From positions 19,918 through 83,917 of the forward strand of contig NZ_QFOB01000015.1 of assembly GCF_003248515.1 (NCBI RefSeq): a stretch of DNA of 64,000 nt, read 5' to 3'. Each line of letters starts with the position of its first letter. Position 1 is the stretch's first letter. Shown piece by piece: positions 10,101 through 19,657 of the stretch. The position numbers and the translations under genes are program-made. This DNA is from Sphingomonas sp. Its GTDB lineage: Bacteria > Pseudomonadota > Alphaproteobacteria > Sphingomonadales > Sphingomonadaceae. The notes below the pieces were generated by a model that ran no database searches, had not been told where the DNA came from, and saw only the letters and a program-made list of their open reading frames with translations.

Positions 10101-10417
10101 AAGGGGATGGCGAGCGGCTGGCCGGCGACGAGCTGCACGTCCGTCACCGTGCTGTCGGCATAGCCGGGTGCGGAGACCGTGACGGTGAAGGGGCCGCCGA
10201 CGCGCAGACCGGAGGCGGAGAAGGCGCCGTCCGCGCCCGATTTCGTAACGGCCTTCGTGCCGGACGGAACGTGCGTCACCGTGACGGCGGCGGCGGCGAT
10301 CGGCGCGCCCGCCGCGGTGACGGTGCCGCGCACCGACGAGGTGACTTCCTGGGCAGAGGCGGCGCCGGCGACACACAGCGCCGCGACACATGCTCCCGCA
10401 TAGAGATAATTCCGCAT
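7124..10417 (-). CDS. TonB-dependent receptor, Oar-like, with carboxypeptidase-regulatory N-domain
   Basis: An outer membrane protein of 1097 residues. A signal peptide ends near residue 22 (VAGAASAQE). A CarboxypepD_reg-like beta-sandwich (about 25-110) follows, then a plug that starts around EIVVSATRA with the conserved DIRDIVRRDPFA segment, and a large beta-barrel ending in Phe (AKFEF), as outer membrane proteins do. Family members import large or scarce nutrients using TonB energy. The substrate is not visible, but the gene lies 66 bases downstream of a purine nucleoside permease-family gene on the same strand, which suggests nucleosides. GAAGGGGG lies a few bases before the ATG. Confidence 0.9.
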   Translation of the reverse strand: MRNYLYAGACVAALCVAGAASAQEVTSSVRGTVTAAGAPIAAAAVTVTHVPSGTKAVTKSGADGAFSASGLRVGGPFTVTVSAPGYADSTVTDVQLVAGQPLAIPFALEPEGQEIVVSATRAKTVNLAAGPSTNITREDIQGVATVNRDIRDIVRRDPFATIDPGQNRGVMIAGQNARLNKFSVDGLRFSDNFGLNTGGLPTARGPVPIDAIEQMSVKIAPFDISEGDFQGGAVNVVLRSGTNDYHGSGFYTYNSDSLTGSKTKPGIANPTGKINLDFSSKNYGGFLSGPIIKDKLFLAVSYEHLREGTPIQIGTAGFPSVVPNLTDAQITNVSSIAKSIYNYDTLGVQQTTIETDEKWTVKADWNITTGQRLSATWIHNNSNNASTAGFSSTVSASPALALQSNNYQRPEKVDSYVTQLNSDWSSKFHTEIRGNYRKYDLTPVPFGAFNFSQMQVCTDPDASTQLNGATNSNATLCSQGSTSAPGAARVYFGPDQFRHFNYVRTKQYGGDVAVRWEAGQFSMKLTAAWSHLDVANAFTANALGTYYFDSLADFQARRAGSVTLAGSITGNLNDTLASFKYDQYTVGGQVAWDPNSDLNITAGVRTDMWGGIDAPALNNFFYGRYGFSNQSVINGKEVIQPRLQATWKPIDDVRIRGGIGLFAGGSPDVFLGNSYSVSGVFANSVTITRNLNGVGCQGGISTALCSAALDGVTGTNFNSLLTDYLRTNTASLSVANVNAMDPGYRMESTWKSSLSVDWTPKFEGFLGGGWNVGGDVYYGWVNYAPIYKDLRLRQIGVTPDGRPRYASLTSTSANTDLLLTNSRDGYSLVTVARIDKSFDFGLSLGVSYTYQDVKDRSSMNGTTASGTYGQNAMVDPNIAAYGTSIYEIKNSIKFHVDFDHAFFGDYKTRFSLFGERRSGIPYSLTMNDSVQTLSHGNVFGVAGSSSRFLLYVPNVSSITADPLVSYDSAATFASLQNFVQTNKLKQGQIIGKNTMRAPSWFKIDLHVDQEVPVPVLRGGRIKLFADIENVLNLLNKDWGSLRQVTFPYLASVVNVACATTSGSNCTQYRYSNFSNPAVDNVGRVSLYAIRVGAKFEF

Positions 10418-10483
10418 CGATAACCCCCTTCTGGTTGATCGCGCGGTCCGGCCTCCCCCTTTCCGCTCGATCCGTGATTGCGC

Positions 10484-11566
10484 TTACTTCGTGACAATTT
10501 CCTGCGCGGCGCCGGGAACGGTGTCGCGATAGCGGCTCCAGTTTCCGGTGATCTCGTCTTCCACCTTGCTGCCCACGCCGAAGGCCGCGTCCAGCGATGC
10601 CTGGAAGGCGGACAGCCCCTTCAGCTCACCGATCAGGCTGGATGCTGCGTCTCCGCCGGCGGGCTGGGTGGTGAAATTGCTGCCCGTCCGCAGCACCATC
10701 AGCCGCGACGGATCGGCCTTGCCCAGCCGGCCCAGGCCGTTGAGCGCATTGGCGACGCCCGTATCTTCCATGCCCGTCATCACGAAGCTGTCCGGGCGGC
10801 CCGTCCAGTAGGCCACCCAGCGCTCGGCATGGTCGTTCATCAGCTTGCCGTGCCAGAAGGTCTGGCCGGTCGCCTCGTCGCCCCGGATCACCGAGGGCGG
10901 CTTCATCGCGGCGGGGCTATCGGCATAGCCGGCGCGGATCTGCTGCAATGCTGGCGTGTCCGGCAGCTTCATGTCCTTCGTGAGCGCATAGGCCCAGTCG
11001 CGCAGGCCCTTGTTCAGCGGGAACAGATTATACTGCGTATCTCCGGCCTTGCCCTGATAGGGCGCGGTGCGATCGCGCGGGAACATGCCGGTCGTCCAGC
11101 CCTTCGGGGCCTCGCGCGGATCGACGCCATAGCCATAATCGGTATCGACGAGATCGCCGATCCACGCGGCGGAGCCCACGGTGGCGGTATGCGGATTGGC
11201 GCCCGCGATCGCGGCGATCATCCAATAGGCATGGGTGAGATCGAAGCGCGGATCGAGGCCCAGCGCCATGATCGAGGCGGCGGCCCGGTTCGTGCCGATG
11301 CCGGTCATGATCAGCAGCGCCTGCTTCTTCGGATCATAGCGCAGATGGCGGAAGCCGGCCGGGAAAGGCAGCACCTCGGGCATCACGGCGGCCCAGGCCT
11401 GATATTCCGCCGGCTTGTCGCCGGTATCCTCGCCAATCTCGAAGGCGGTGACGATCACCATCCGGATCTCGATCGGCCTGGCGGCGGGCGCCACGGCGGC
11501 GGATGACGGGGCCTGCGCACAGGCCAGTGCTGGCGCGCACAGGGCGGCCAGTGCCGTCAGGAACAA
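10484..11566 (-). CDS. Purine nucleoside permease (NUP) family, secreted
   Basis: About 360 residues with NUP-family features: the N-terminal strand IRMVIVTAFE, then MTGIGTNRAAASIMALGLD, the SAAWIGDLVDTDYGYG segment, and a C-terminal domain with VMTGMEDTG. The fold resembles nucleoside phosphorylases. In fungi this family is linked to purine nucleoside uptake; bacterial members are little studied. The start chosen is a TTG with GGGGAAAG seven bases upstream, which gives a clear signal peptide (LTALAALCAPALACAQA). The longer reading from the ATG at 11704 adds 46 Arg/Pro-rich residues before that signal. It appears to be the first gene of a two-gene unit with the TonB receptor. Confidence 0.82.
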   Translation of the reverse strand: MFLTALAALCAPALACAQAPSSAAVAPAARPIEIRMVIVTAFEIGEDTGDKPAEYQAWAAVMPEVLPFPAGFRHLRYDPKKQALLIMTGIGTNRAAASIMALGLDPRFDLTHAYWMIAAIAGANPHTATVGSAAWIGDLVDTDYGYGVDPREAPKGWTTGMFPRDRTAPYQGKAGDTQYNLFPLNKGLRDWAYALTKDMKLPDTPALQQIRAGYADSPAAMKPPSVIRGDEATGQTFWHGKLMNDHAERWVAYWTGRPDSFVMTGMEDTGVANALNGLGRLGKADPSRLMVLRTGSNFTTQPAGGDAASSLIGELKGLSAFQASLDAAFGVGSKVEDEITGNWSRYRDTVPGAAQEIVTK

Positions 11567-11729
11567 TCGGTATCTTTCCCCCAAGTGCGGCCCCGTACTG
11601 CGACGTAGACCCCTCCTGCCAAGCCTCTGTCGGGCCTCGATGAAAACGCTAGCAGCCGGGCGGCCGCCGGCCAAGGGGAGGGGCGGTTCGGGCTGGCGAG
11701 GCACGCACGCTTTCCGCTAGGCTGTTGCC

Positions 11730-12377
11730 ATGAAGCTGCACCTCATCCTCCCGATCGTCGTCGTCCTCGGCCTGGCTGCCCCCGCTTTATCGCAGGAGGC
11801 GGCGGTTGCGCCGCCGGCCGTCGCGCCCGCGCCGCCCGCCGCCCCGGCGCCGAAGCCCGCGACGGTGAAGGTGACGCTCACGACGAGCGAAGGCCCGATC
11901 GTGCTGGAACTGGAAAAGGAACGCGCGCCGATCACCACCGCGAATTTCCTCAAATATGTCGATCAGAAGCGCTTCGACGGGATCGGCTTCTATCGCGCGG
12001 TGAAGGTGCAGCCGGGCTTCGGCCTGATCCAGGCCGGCCTGCGCAACGATCCCAGGAAGGTCTTCCCCAATATCCCGCACGAGCCGACGACGAAGACCGG
12101 CCTGCATCATGAGGACGGCACGATTTCGATGGCGATGGCGGCGCCCGGCACCGCCTCGGCCGATTTCTTCATCATGGTGGGGCCGTCGCCGACGATGGAT
12201 GCCGATCCCGCGACCAACAATCCGGGTTTCGCCGCCTTCGGCCATGTCGTGGAAGGGATGGATCTGGTGCGCAAGATCATGGACGAGCCCACCTCCGCCA
12301 CTGCCGGCCCGGCGGCGATGAAGGGGCAGATGCTGGTGGCGCCGGTGAAGATCATCAGCGCGCGGCGGAGCAACTGA
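11730..12377 (+). CDS. Periplasmic cyclophilin-type peptidyl-prolyl isomerase
   Basis: A protein of 215 residues with a signal peptide (LILPIVVVLGLAAPALSQE), a Pro/Ala-rich linker to about residue 50, then a cyclophilin domain. Recognisable parts are LTTSEGPIVLELE, APITTANFLKYVD, FYRAVKVQPGFGLIQAG and GTISMAMA. It should catalyse cis-trans isomerisation of prolyl bonds during folding of exported proteins. The active-site Arg is present in FYRAV, but the stretch between it and the Gln (VKVQPGFGLIQ) is longer than in typical cyclophilins, so activity may be altered. It is a single gene, divergent from the nucleoside permease gene. Confidence 0.88.
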   Translation: MKLHLILPIVVVLGLAAPALSQEAAVAPPAVAPAPPAAPAPKPATVKVTLTTSEGPIVLELEKERAPITTANFLKYVDQKRFDGIGFYRAVKVQPGFGLIQAGLRNDPRKVFPNIPHEPTTKTGLHHEDGTISMAMAAPGTASADFFIMVGPSPTMDADPATNNPGFAAFGHVVEGMDLVRKIMDEPTSATAGPAAMKGQMLVAPVKIISARRSN

Positions 12378-12453
12378 GCCTGCCTGCAGGGGCTGGTCCG
12401 GCCCGGCGTGGCGCTCCGCCTGCCGGGTAGCCGGCTCGCGCGGGCGAGGGGGA

Positions 12454-13341
12454 TCAGGCCGCGGTGTCGGTCTTGTCCGCGCGGCGCTTTCCGAACAGCA
12501 GGTCGCGCTCCAGCCACGCCCCCAGCGCCTGATAATAATCGGCGAGGAAGCCTGCATCGTCGCCATCATCCGGAATGCCCGCCTTTCGCCGGATCGTGCT
12601 GGCGACGATCGTGATGGAGTCGCCGTCTCCGCCGCGCAGCACCTCGGCGAGCTTCTGAAGCTCGAAGGCGCCGTAAAGGCCGAGCGCTTCCCTCGAGAAG
12701 CTGCGGCGCGGCATTTCCATCGCGAGATCGGGTAGAAGCCGGGCCTTCACGGTCTGCACCACCCATGTGCCCGCCACCAGATCGCCCACACGCAGGCGAT
12801 CGCGATTGAACAGCGGGAAGAAGAGGAAGATGCCACTCCAGACGAGCGTCATCAGCGTGAGCGTCGCATCGGCGCCATTCTCCGCCGCGCGCGCGCCGAG
12901 GAAGGAGAGCGGCAGGAAGATCTCGATCTCGCGCATCGCATTGCGCGCGGTGATCGCCGCGCCGGTGAGCTGCCCGCCGTCCCGCGCCACCACGCGCAGC
13001 CCCATCGCGCGCTTCCCGATCGTCGCCGCGCGGCCGCCGCCCTCGAACAGGATGAACCACGCATTCCGCAGCAGGAAGAAGCCGATCAGCCACAGGATCA
13101 TGAGCGCGCCCATGCCCTGCGTGCCGAGGCCGCGGCTGAGGAAGGCCAGCCCGATCGTCAGCGCGATCAGGATGCCGGCGATGATCGCGAAATCGATCAG
13201 GAAGGCGAGCGCCCGGTTGGTGGCGCTGCCCAGCTCGATCCGGAGCGGAATGCCCTCCGGCGTCACCAGCCGGCGCACGAGATCGCGCGGCGCCCTTGCG
13301 CGGATCCTGTCAGCGCGACGGATCACGGCGCCACGATCCAT
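12454..13341 (-). CDS. RDD-family membrane protein
   Basis: About 295 residues. The N-terminal region shows the RDD signature (LGSATNRALAFLIDFAI), followed by membrane helices near FAIIAGILIALTIGLAF and ALMILWLIGFFLLRNAWFILFEG, and the usual GKRAMGLRVV element. The C-terminal third is soluble and contains KLAEVLRGGD. RDD proteins have no general assigned role; some act in ion exchange. It is the last gene of a six-gene operon. The ATG at 13341 lies 32 bases inside the upstream gene, and a GTG at 13326 is an alternative. Confidence 0.8.
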   Translation of the reverse strand: MDRGAVIRRADRIRARAPRDLVRRLVTPEGIPLRIELGSATNRALAFLIDFAIIAGILIALTIGLAFLSRGLGTQGMGALMILWLIGFFLLRNAWFILFEGGGRAATIGKRAMGLRVVARDGGQLTGAAITARNAMREIEIFLPLSFLGARAAENGADATLTLMTLVWSGIFLFFPLFNRDRLRVGDLVAGTWVVQTVKARLLPDLAMEMPRRSFSREALGLYGAFELQKLAEVLRGGDGDSITIVASTIRRKAGIPDDGDDAGFLADYYQALGAWLERDLLFGKRRADKTDTAA

Positions 13342-14323
13342 AGAAATAGAAGAGCCATCCGGCGAGTGCCGTCGCGGCGATGGCATAACGCGCGATATCG
13401 CTCGTCACCGTCTGTCGCCCGATCCCTTCCAGTATGCCCGCCACGCCGAGCATGAAGACGACGCCCAGCATCGCCGTGGCCGCCTCGCGCCCGGCCGCCG
13501 TGATGGCATCCAGCCGTGCGGCGCGGCCCGGAAAGGCCATCGCAAGGCCGATCCGGAAGCCGGCGGCACCCGCCAGGATGATCGCGAAAAGCTCGGTCGT
13601 GCCATGGATCAGCAGCCAGCCGCCGAGCGGTATCACCAGGCCGTGCGCAGAATAAAGCGCGAGGAAGGCGCCGAGCGTCACGCCATTGTAGATCACGAGC
13701 AGGGCGGTGGGCACGCCGAACGCGAAGCCGAGAGCAAAGGCGAGGATCGCCATCTGGGCATTGTGCGTGAAGAGGAAGGTGGCGAAGGTCGCCAGCAGAT
13801 TATCCTCGCGCTTGTAGAGCATGTCGCGCAGCGTCGAAGCCGCCGCCGAGGGATCGCGCCCGCCGGCAAGCTGCTTGTCGACGATGCCGTAGAACCAGCT
13901 CGGATCACTTCGGACGAGCAGATAGCCCACGATCGTGCCGAGCAGCAGCAGCAGGGCGGCGGCCAGCGTTTCGCGCTTCAGGGCGGAGACAGCGGTGGGC
14001 AATCCCCGCAGAAAGAAATCGCCTATCCGCCGCAGCGCCGGGGTGCGGACGCCGTAGACGACGAAATAGGCCCGCACCGAAAGCTGCTCCAGATAGTCGA
14101 TCAGCGCCTTGTCGAGCGAGGTCGACCGCGCGAGCGAGAGGGAGGAGAGGGTGGCGCGATAGAGCACGGGAAGTGCGACGAGGTCTTCCGTCGACAATCG
14201 TCGCACCGATCCTTTCTCGATCAGGTCGAGCAGGCCCGCGAGGCGCAGCCAGTCCGCCTCGTGCGTCTCGCGAAAGCGGGTGGCGGCCAGCATGGCCGGC
14301 CGGATCTCCATCTGCGCGCTCAC
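13310..14323 (-). CDS. SpoIIM-like (stage II sporulation protein M family) membrane protein
   Basis: 337 residues with an N-terminal helical cytosolic part and at least five membrane segments, for example LAAALLLLLGTIVGYLLV, MAILAFALGFAFGVPTALLVIY and GGWLLIHGTTELFAIILAG. The HGTTELFAI motif is characteristic of the SpoIIM/DUF95 family. This organism group does not sporulate, so the role must be another one; in this gene neighbourhood it is a membrane partner of DUF58 and MoxR. The GTG start forms a GTGA overlap with the preceding stop, and the next in-frame ATG is at 14311. Confidence 0.85.
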   Translation of the reverse strand: MSAQMEIRPAMLAATRFRETHEADWLRLAGLLDLIEKGSVRRLSTEDLVALPVLYRATLSSLSLARSTSLDKALIDYLEQLSVRAYFVVYGVRTPALRRIGDFFLRGLPTAVSALKRETLAAALLLLLGTIVGYLLVRSDPSWFYGIVDKQLAGGRDPSAAASTLRDMLYKREDNLLATFATFLFTHNAQMAILAFALGFAFGVPTALLVIYNGVTLGAFLALYSAHGLVIPLGGWLLIHGTTELFAIILAGAAGFRIGLAMAFPGRAARLDAITAAGREAATAMLGVVFMLGVAGILEGIGRQTVTSDIARYAIAATALAGWLFYFYGSWRRDPSR

Positions 14324-15632
14324 AGCAGGTTGCGCCGCTTGAGCGCCAGATAGGCGGTGGCGAGCTGCTCCGGCACATGATCCGGCTCGCACTCCACGAT
14401 ATGGGCGCCGAGATGCTTCAGGCGGGCGAGCACGAGGCGCCGTTCGCGCAGAAGGGCCGACGCCGTGACGGCACGGATCACGTCATCGGCGGTCGCGGGT
14501 TCGGCGGCGACGAACTCTTCCAATTCGGTGTCGCGGAAGATGGCGACGAGCAGCAGGTGGCGGCTCATCAGCTGCTGTGCGGCGCGGATCAGATAATCGG
14601 CGCTCGTGAGATCGGTGAATTCGGTGAACAGCACCACGGTGGAGCGTCGCGCGAGGCGGGCGGCGAGTGTCGTCAGCCCGAGCGTGAAATTCACTTCCTC
14701 CTCGCCATAGTCGATCGACGCGGCGAGGCGCTGGAGGCCGGCAAAGGCGCGCGTGCCGGTGACGAGGCCGGAGGCGACGCGGGGCTTGGCATCGAAGGCG
14801 TAGAGCGCGACGCGATCGTCCAGCTTCAGGCCCAGCCATGCGGCCAGCAGCGCGGCGGATACGGCGCGGTCGACGCGCGGCACGCCCCCGATCGGCTCGG
14901 CCATCTGCCGCCCGCAATCGACCGCCAGCACCAGCTGGCTGTTGCGATCGGTGCGATAATCGCGCGCGTGCAGCTTCACATGGCGCGCGGACTGCTTCCA
15001 GTCGATCGTCCGGCGATCCATGCCCGAACGATATTCGACCATCGAATCATAATCCGATCCGTCGCCGCGATGGACCTGCGCCTGATTGCCGATCTGAAGA
15101 TTGTTGCTGAGCAGCCGGGGCGCCTGATCGTAAATGGCGCGCAGATCGGGGAAGATCGGCACGGCGAGATCCACCATGTTCGCCTTCTGCTTCCAGACGA
15201 GGCCGAGCCGCCCTTCCCAGCGCACCCACAGCCTGTCCAGCCGCGCCAGCCCGCGCCGCACCGCATGGAAGGCGAAGGCGCGGCTGCCCGCGCCGTCGAC
15301 AATATCCAGCGAAAGCCGCCCGTCATCGGCCCCGGCGAGCAGCGGATCGGCCGAAACCGCCGCTTCGGCCCTGCGCAGATCGCCACGCGCTATCCGTATC
15401 TCCACGACCGGGGCGATCGTCTCGCCGATCATCGCGGCGGCCGGGGCGGCGAGGCTCGCCTGCACGGCGGCGGGCGACACGCCCGTCACCGCATCCACCA
15501 GCATCGCCAGCAGGATGGCGAGGGGGCAGGCGAGGCCGATATACCAGCGCGCCGGATCGATCATGGCGATGATCAGCGCGGCCGGCGCCGCCGCCGCCGC
15601 CGCGATCAGCACCGCCCGGCGCGTGGGATAGA

Positions 15633-15636
<4 letters not shown>
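14320..15636 (-). CDS. DUF58 (vWA-like) membrane protein
   Basis: 438 residues. Two N-terminal membrane helices (AVLIAAAAAAPAALIIAMI and GLACPLAILLAMLVDAV) precede a DUF58 domain with MDRRTIDWKQSARHVKLHARDYRTD near residue 220. DUF58 proteins pair with MoxR ATPases. The strand that normally carries the vWA metal site (DxSxS) reads VDCGRQM, so both serines are missing and metal binding there is doubtful. The start is TTG, overlapping the moxR stop as TTGA, with GAGG seven bases upstream. The longer upstream frame is only the moxR antisequence in another phase. Confidence 0.86.
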
Positions 15637-16585
<949 letters not shown>

Positions 16586-16607
<22 letters not shown>

Positions 16608-17818
16608 TCGCGCAGCATATCGGCCGCGTGGATCAATTCGGTCGCGGTGGCCGCCGCCTCGGCGCGCCGCACCAGTTCGCTGAATCGTTCGCCGCGCCCC
16701 AGCCCATCCAGATAGGCGTCGATCGCATCGGTGCTCAGGCCGGCCGGCACGCCATAGGCGGCCATCGCGCGCTCCCGCACCAGCGCGGCATAGCCCGATC
16801 CGAAATCGGCCTCGCGGCGGGCGCGGCGGACAAGCGACGTGGCATTTTCGATCAGGGCGGCCTTGCCGAAGCCGATGGCGCGCGGCCGGGCGAGGGCCGG
16901 GCCGAACCGGCCGAGCCCGTGGAAGCCGGCCAGCAGTGCCACGATCAGCAGGCCGATCGAAAAGGCGAGGAAGGGAGGCGACAAAGCGAGCTTGAGCAGC
17001 CCCATCTCGCGGCCGAAGCCGTTCAGCGTCACATCGAAATAGATGGCCTCGGCGCCGTTCGAATTGAGCCAGTCGAGCAGGGCGATCGTCGATTCCGCCT
17101 GCGAGAGGCTCGCCATGCCGCGATTGGACATCAGATCGGGATCGGCGAGGATGTAGAGCGAGCGGTTGTCCAACTGCGCGAGGACGATCCCGCCATGGCC
17201 GTCATGGATCAATGGCCGCAGGTGGCCATATTCCACCTTCCGGCCATTTTCCTCGCCCGTCGTGATCTCGCTGCCGGTGATTACCTGCACCGGCCGGGGT
17301 GCGGTGAAGCGGATCGTGGCGGGCAGATCCCGATCGTTGATGAGTGGCCTGCCGCCGCTGCGGCGCAGCGCGACGTGCAGCTTCGTCCCCGGCGCCATCA
17401 CGCCTTGCGGATTGTCACGATCGTAGAACTGGATGCGCCGCACCCAGCCCGGCCTGTCGCGATCGGGGGTGGTCGTCCACTTGGGCAGGACGATCAGCGT
17501 CGGCTTGGCCCGCCGGGGGCGGATCGCGGCGTCGATGCTGGTCGTGGCGCTTTCCGGCGCGAGGATCACCAGATCCTCCGTATCGAAGGTGCGTTCGTCG
17601 CGGATGATGGTGGCGCGGCCGCCGCTTTCGTTGATGAGGCGCACGATGCCGCTGAAGCCGACCGCCGATCCGGACAGCGCATTGGCCCGGCCATTGTTGC
17701 GGGTGCCCCAATCGGGCGCATAGGCGCCAAGCACGAGCATCGCGATGAAGGCCGCGCAGCCGATGCCGATCACCAGCGCCACCGCGCGCGCGCCGAAGCC
17801 ATGGTCGGCGGCGTTCAT
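16586..17818 (-). CDS. DUF4350 membrane protein
   Basis: 410 residues. An N-terminal membrane helix (AVALVIGIGCAAFIAMLVLGAY) precedes a periplasmic domain with SAVGFSGIVRLINESGG and the DPDLMSNRGM segment typical of DUF4350 and related GATase-like folds. A second helix (PPFLAFSIGLLIVALLAGFHG) lies near residue 290, with a cytosolic Arg-rich tail. No catalytic role is known. The ATG overlaps the DUF4129 stop as ATGA, so translation is coupled. Confidence 0.82.
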
Positions 17819-18480
17819 CGCCACGTTCCCGCCAGCGCGAAGCCGGCATAGGCCTCGCGCGCCGTGCGCCAGTCCTTCTCCGCGAGCGGCTTGCCGGCGA
17901 ACAGGTTGCGCTCGACGAGCCGGGCGATCTGGCCGAAAGCCAGACGGGCGCCGAGCGGGAGGGCCGCCGATCCCGCGATATCCCGGCTGGTGAGCGAAGG
18001 CCGCAGCAGATCCGGCCGGCGCAGGGCGATATCGCCGACGCTGGATTGCAGGAGCAGGTGGGTCGCCTCGCCATAGCGCCCCTCCGCCGCCAGCCGATCG
18101 GCCGCCTCCAGCAGGGATCGGGCGCCAGCCTCGTCGGGGCGCCATTCCGGCGGCGCCTCCTCCACATCGGCCTCCCGGCGTTTCGGCCACCGGATCTGGC
18201 GGACGACCAGCCACAGGATGGCTGCCACGCCCAGCGCCAGCAACGTCCACAGCAGGACGCGCGCGAACGACGCCTGCGGCATGAAGCTGCCGATCCAGTG
18301 CAGGGCCTGGCCGATCGGTTCCGCGATCTTCTTCAGCAGGCGGGCGATGGCCTGCGCCCAGGCCGGCGGCGCGCGCGGCGGCAGCACGGGCGGCAGATCG
18401 AACTGGATCGAAGGATCGGCGCGAAACGCGCGATGCGCCGCGGCGAGCCGCTCATGCGCCGCCTGCACCGTATCGCTCAT
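17815..18480 (-). CDS. DUF4129-like membrane protein
   Basis: 221 residues. An N-terminal periplasmic stretch is followed by one helix (FARVLLWTLLALGVAAILWLVV) near residue 100, then a cytosolic DUF4129-type domain with the typical AADRLAAEGRYGEATHLLL segment, SLTSRDIAG, and a C-terminal Tyr/Phe-rich end. Such domains are common next to MoxR and DUF58 genes and occur at the end of some transglutaminase-like proteins. It is the first gene of the operon. The ATG at 18480 was preferred over the upstream frame, which reads through the divergent promoter region. Confidence 0.78.
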   Translation of the reverse strand: MSDTVQAAHERLAAAHRAFRADPSIQFDLPPVLPPRAPPAWAQAIARLLKKIAEPIGQALHWIGSFMPQASFARVLLWTLLALGVAAILWLVVRQIRWPKRREADVEEAPPEWRPDEAGARSLLEAADRLAAEGRYGEATHLLLQSSVGDIALRRPDLLRPSLTSRDIAGSAALPLGARLAFGQIARLVERNLFAGKPLAEKDWRTAREAYAGFALAGTWR

Positions 18481-18582
18481 ATCCCGAACAGCCCCATTCG
18501 AAGGGAAGCCTAACCGATGATTCCGGCGATGGACAGAGCCAGTCGAACGCGACAATGTGGCCCGCTCAGGGGGAGAAACAGG

Positions 18583-19365
18583 GTGGCGTCAGCGGCGGTG
18601 AACGATGGTGCGAAGCTTTCGATCGGCAATGTATTTTCGCGTGGGGTCAGCGCGGTCCATTCCGATCCCGCAGTCTTTTTCGGGATCGTCTTTCTCTTTT
18701 CGACCCTGCCCAGCGTGGCCCTGGGAATTCTCCAGCGCAACATGATGCTGGCGTTGCAGGGAGGCGCATCGTTCGCGGCGGCCTTCTCCCTGATTGTCGG
18801 CGGCGTTGCCGGTTTCGCTCTCATCATGATCACGCAAGGGGCGCTTGTCCGGGCCACGCTGGCGGCGAGCGAGGGCGTGCGCGTCGGCTTCGGCCCCTGC
18901 GTGGCGACGGGGATACGGTATCTGCTGCCGCTGCTGGTGGCGTCGATTCTGGGGTGGCTGGCGATCATGGTCGGCCTGCTGCTCATCGCCGTGCCGGGAA
19001 TCATCCTGGCGACGATGTGGGCGGTGGTCGGCCCGGCGATGGTGGCCGAGGATCTGGGGATCGTGGAAAGCTTCGGTCGCAGCCGGGCGCTCACCAAGGG
19101 CTCGCGCTGGCGCAGCCTCGGCTTTTTCGTGCTGCTGGCCATCATCCTGACGATCGTGAGCGGCGTCGCCCAGTTGCTGGGATTCGCCCTTGGCCAGAGC
19201 GCGACGGATCCGCTGAACCCGCCGATCGGCACCATCATTTTCACCGCGATCACCGGGCTGATCACCACCACCTATCTCACGGCCTGGATCGCGGCGCTCT
19301 TCATCGAGGTGCGCTCGCTCCACAGCGGAGGCGAGCCCGATCATCTGGAAGAAGTCTTCGCCTGA
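18583..19365 (+). CDS. Integral membrane protein, glycerophosphodiester-phosphodiesterase membrane-domain-like
   Basis: About 260 residues, very hydrophobic, with roughly six membrane segments (for example FFGIVFLFSTLPSVALGIL, YLLPLLVASILGWLAIMVG, LLLIAVPGIILATMWAVVG). The segment MVAEDLGIVESFGRSRALTKGSRWRSLG is typical of YciC/GPDPase-membrane-like proteins. There is no enzyme domain. The GTG at 18583 follows GGGGAG by about eight bases; an ATG at 18517 would add 22 atypical residues. It is divergent from the MoxR operon and may share its control region. Confidence 0.72.
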   Translation: MASAAVNDGAKLSIGNVFSRGVSAVHSDPAVFFGIVFLFSTLPSVALGILQRNMMLALQGGASFAAAFSLIVGGVAGFALIMITQGALVRATLAASEGVRVGFGPCVATGIRYLLPLLVASILGWLAIMVGLLLIAVPGIILATMWAVVGPAMVAEDLGIVESFGRSRALTKGSRWRSLGFFVLLAIILTIVSGVAQLLGFALGQSATDPLNPPIGTIIFTAITGLITTTYLTAWIAALFIEVRSLHSGGEPDHLEEVFA

Positions 19366-19427
19366 GCCCCGTCGCCCTTCTGGTCAGGCCGGAAAGGCGC
19401 GTTCGATCAGTCGCTTGGGAGGAGGAT

Positions 19428-19502
19428 TGGCTGGGGCGGCAGGATTCGAACCTGCGGATGGCGGCACCAAAAGCCGCTGCCTTACCACTTGGCGACGCCC
19501 CA
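19428..19502 (-). tRNA. tRNA-Gln (TTG)
   Basis: The minus strand folds as a tRNA with a 7-bp acceptor stem TGGGGCG / CGCCCCA, discriminator G and an encoded CCA. The anticodon loop TTTTGGT lies between GGC and GCC stems, giving anticodon TTG. The T-loop sequence GGTTCGAATCC is intact. Confidence 0.95.
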
Positions 19503-19657
19503 ACGGAGGGCGGCTTATAGCCGCCCGGACGCGGGATGGAAGGACGTAGTTGGTCTCTTCATAGGCTGGTGGCGCCGTCCCGTTTCCCGATCCGGCTTCC
19601 CATGGAATATCCGGTCGGGAAGCCGGGAGGAGCGAGCGGGGCGGCGCCGCGATCCCG

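Noticed and set aside
8669..10423. 584-residue frame antisense to the TonB receptor
   Set aside because: The receptor has a signal peptide, plug and terminal Phe; the antisense frame has no features.
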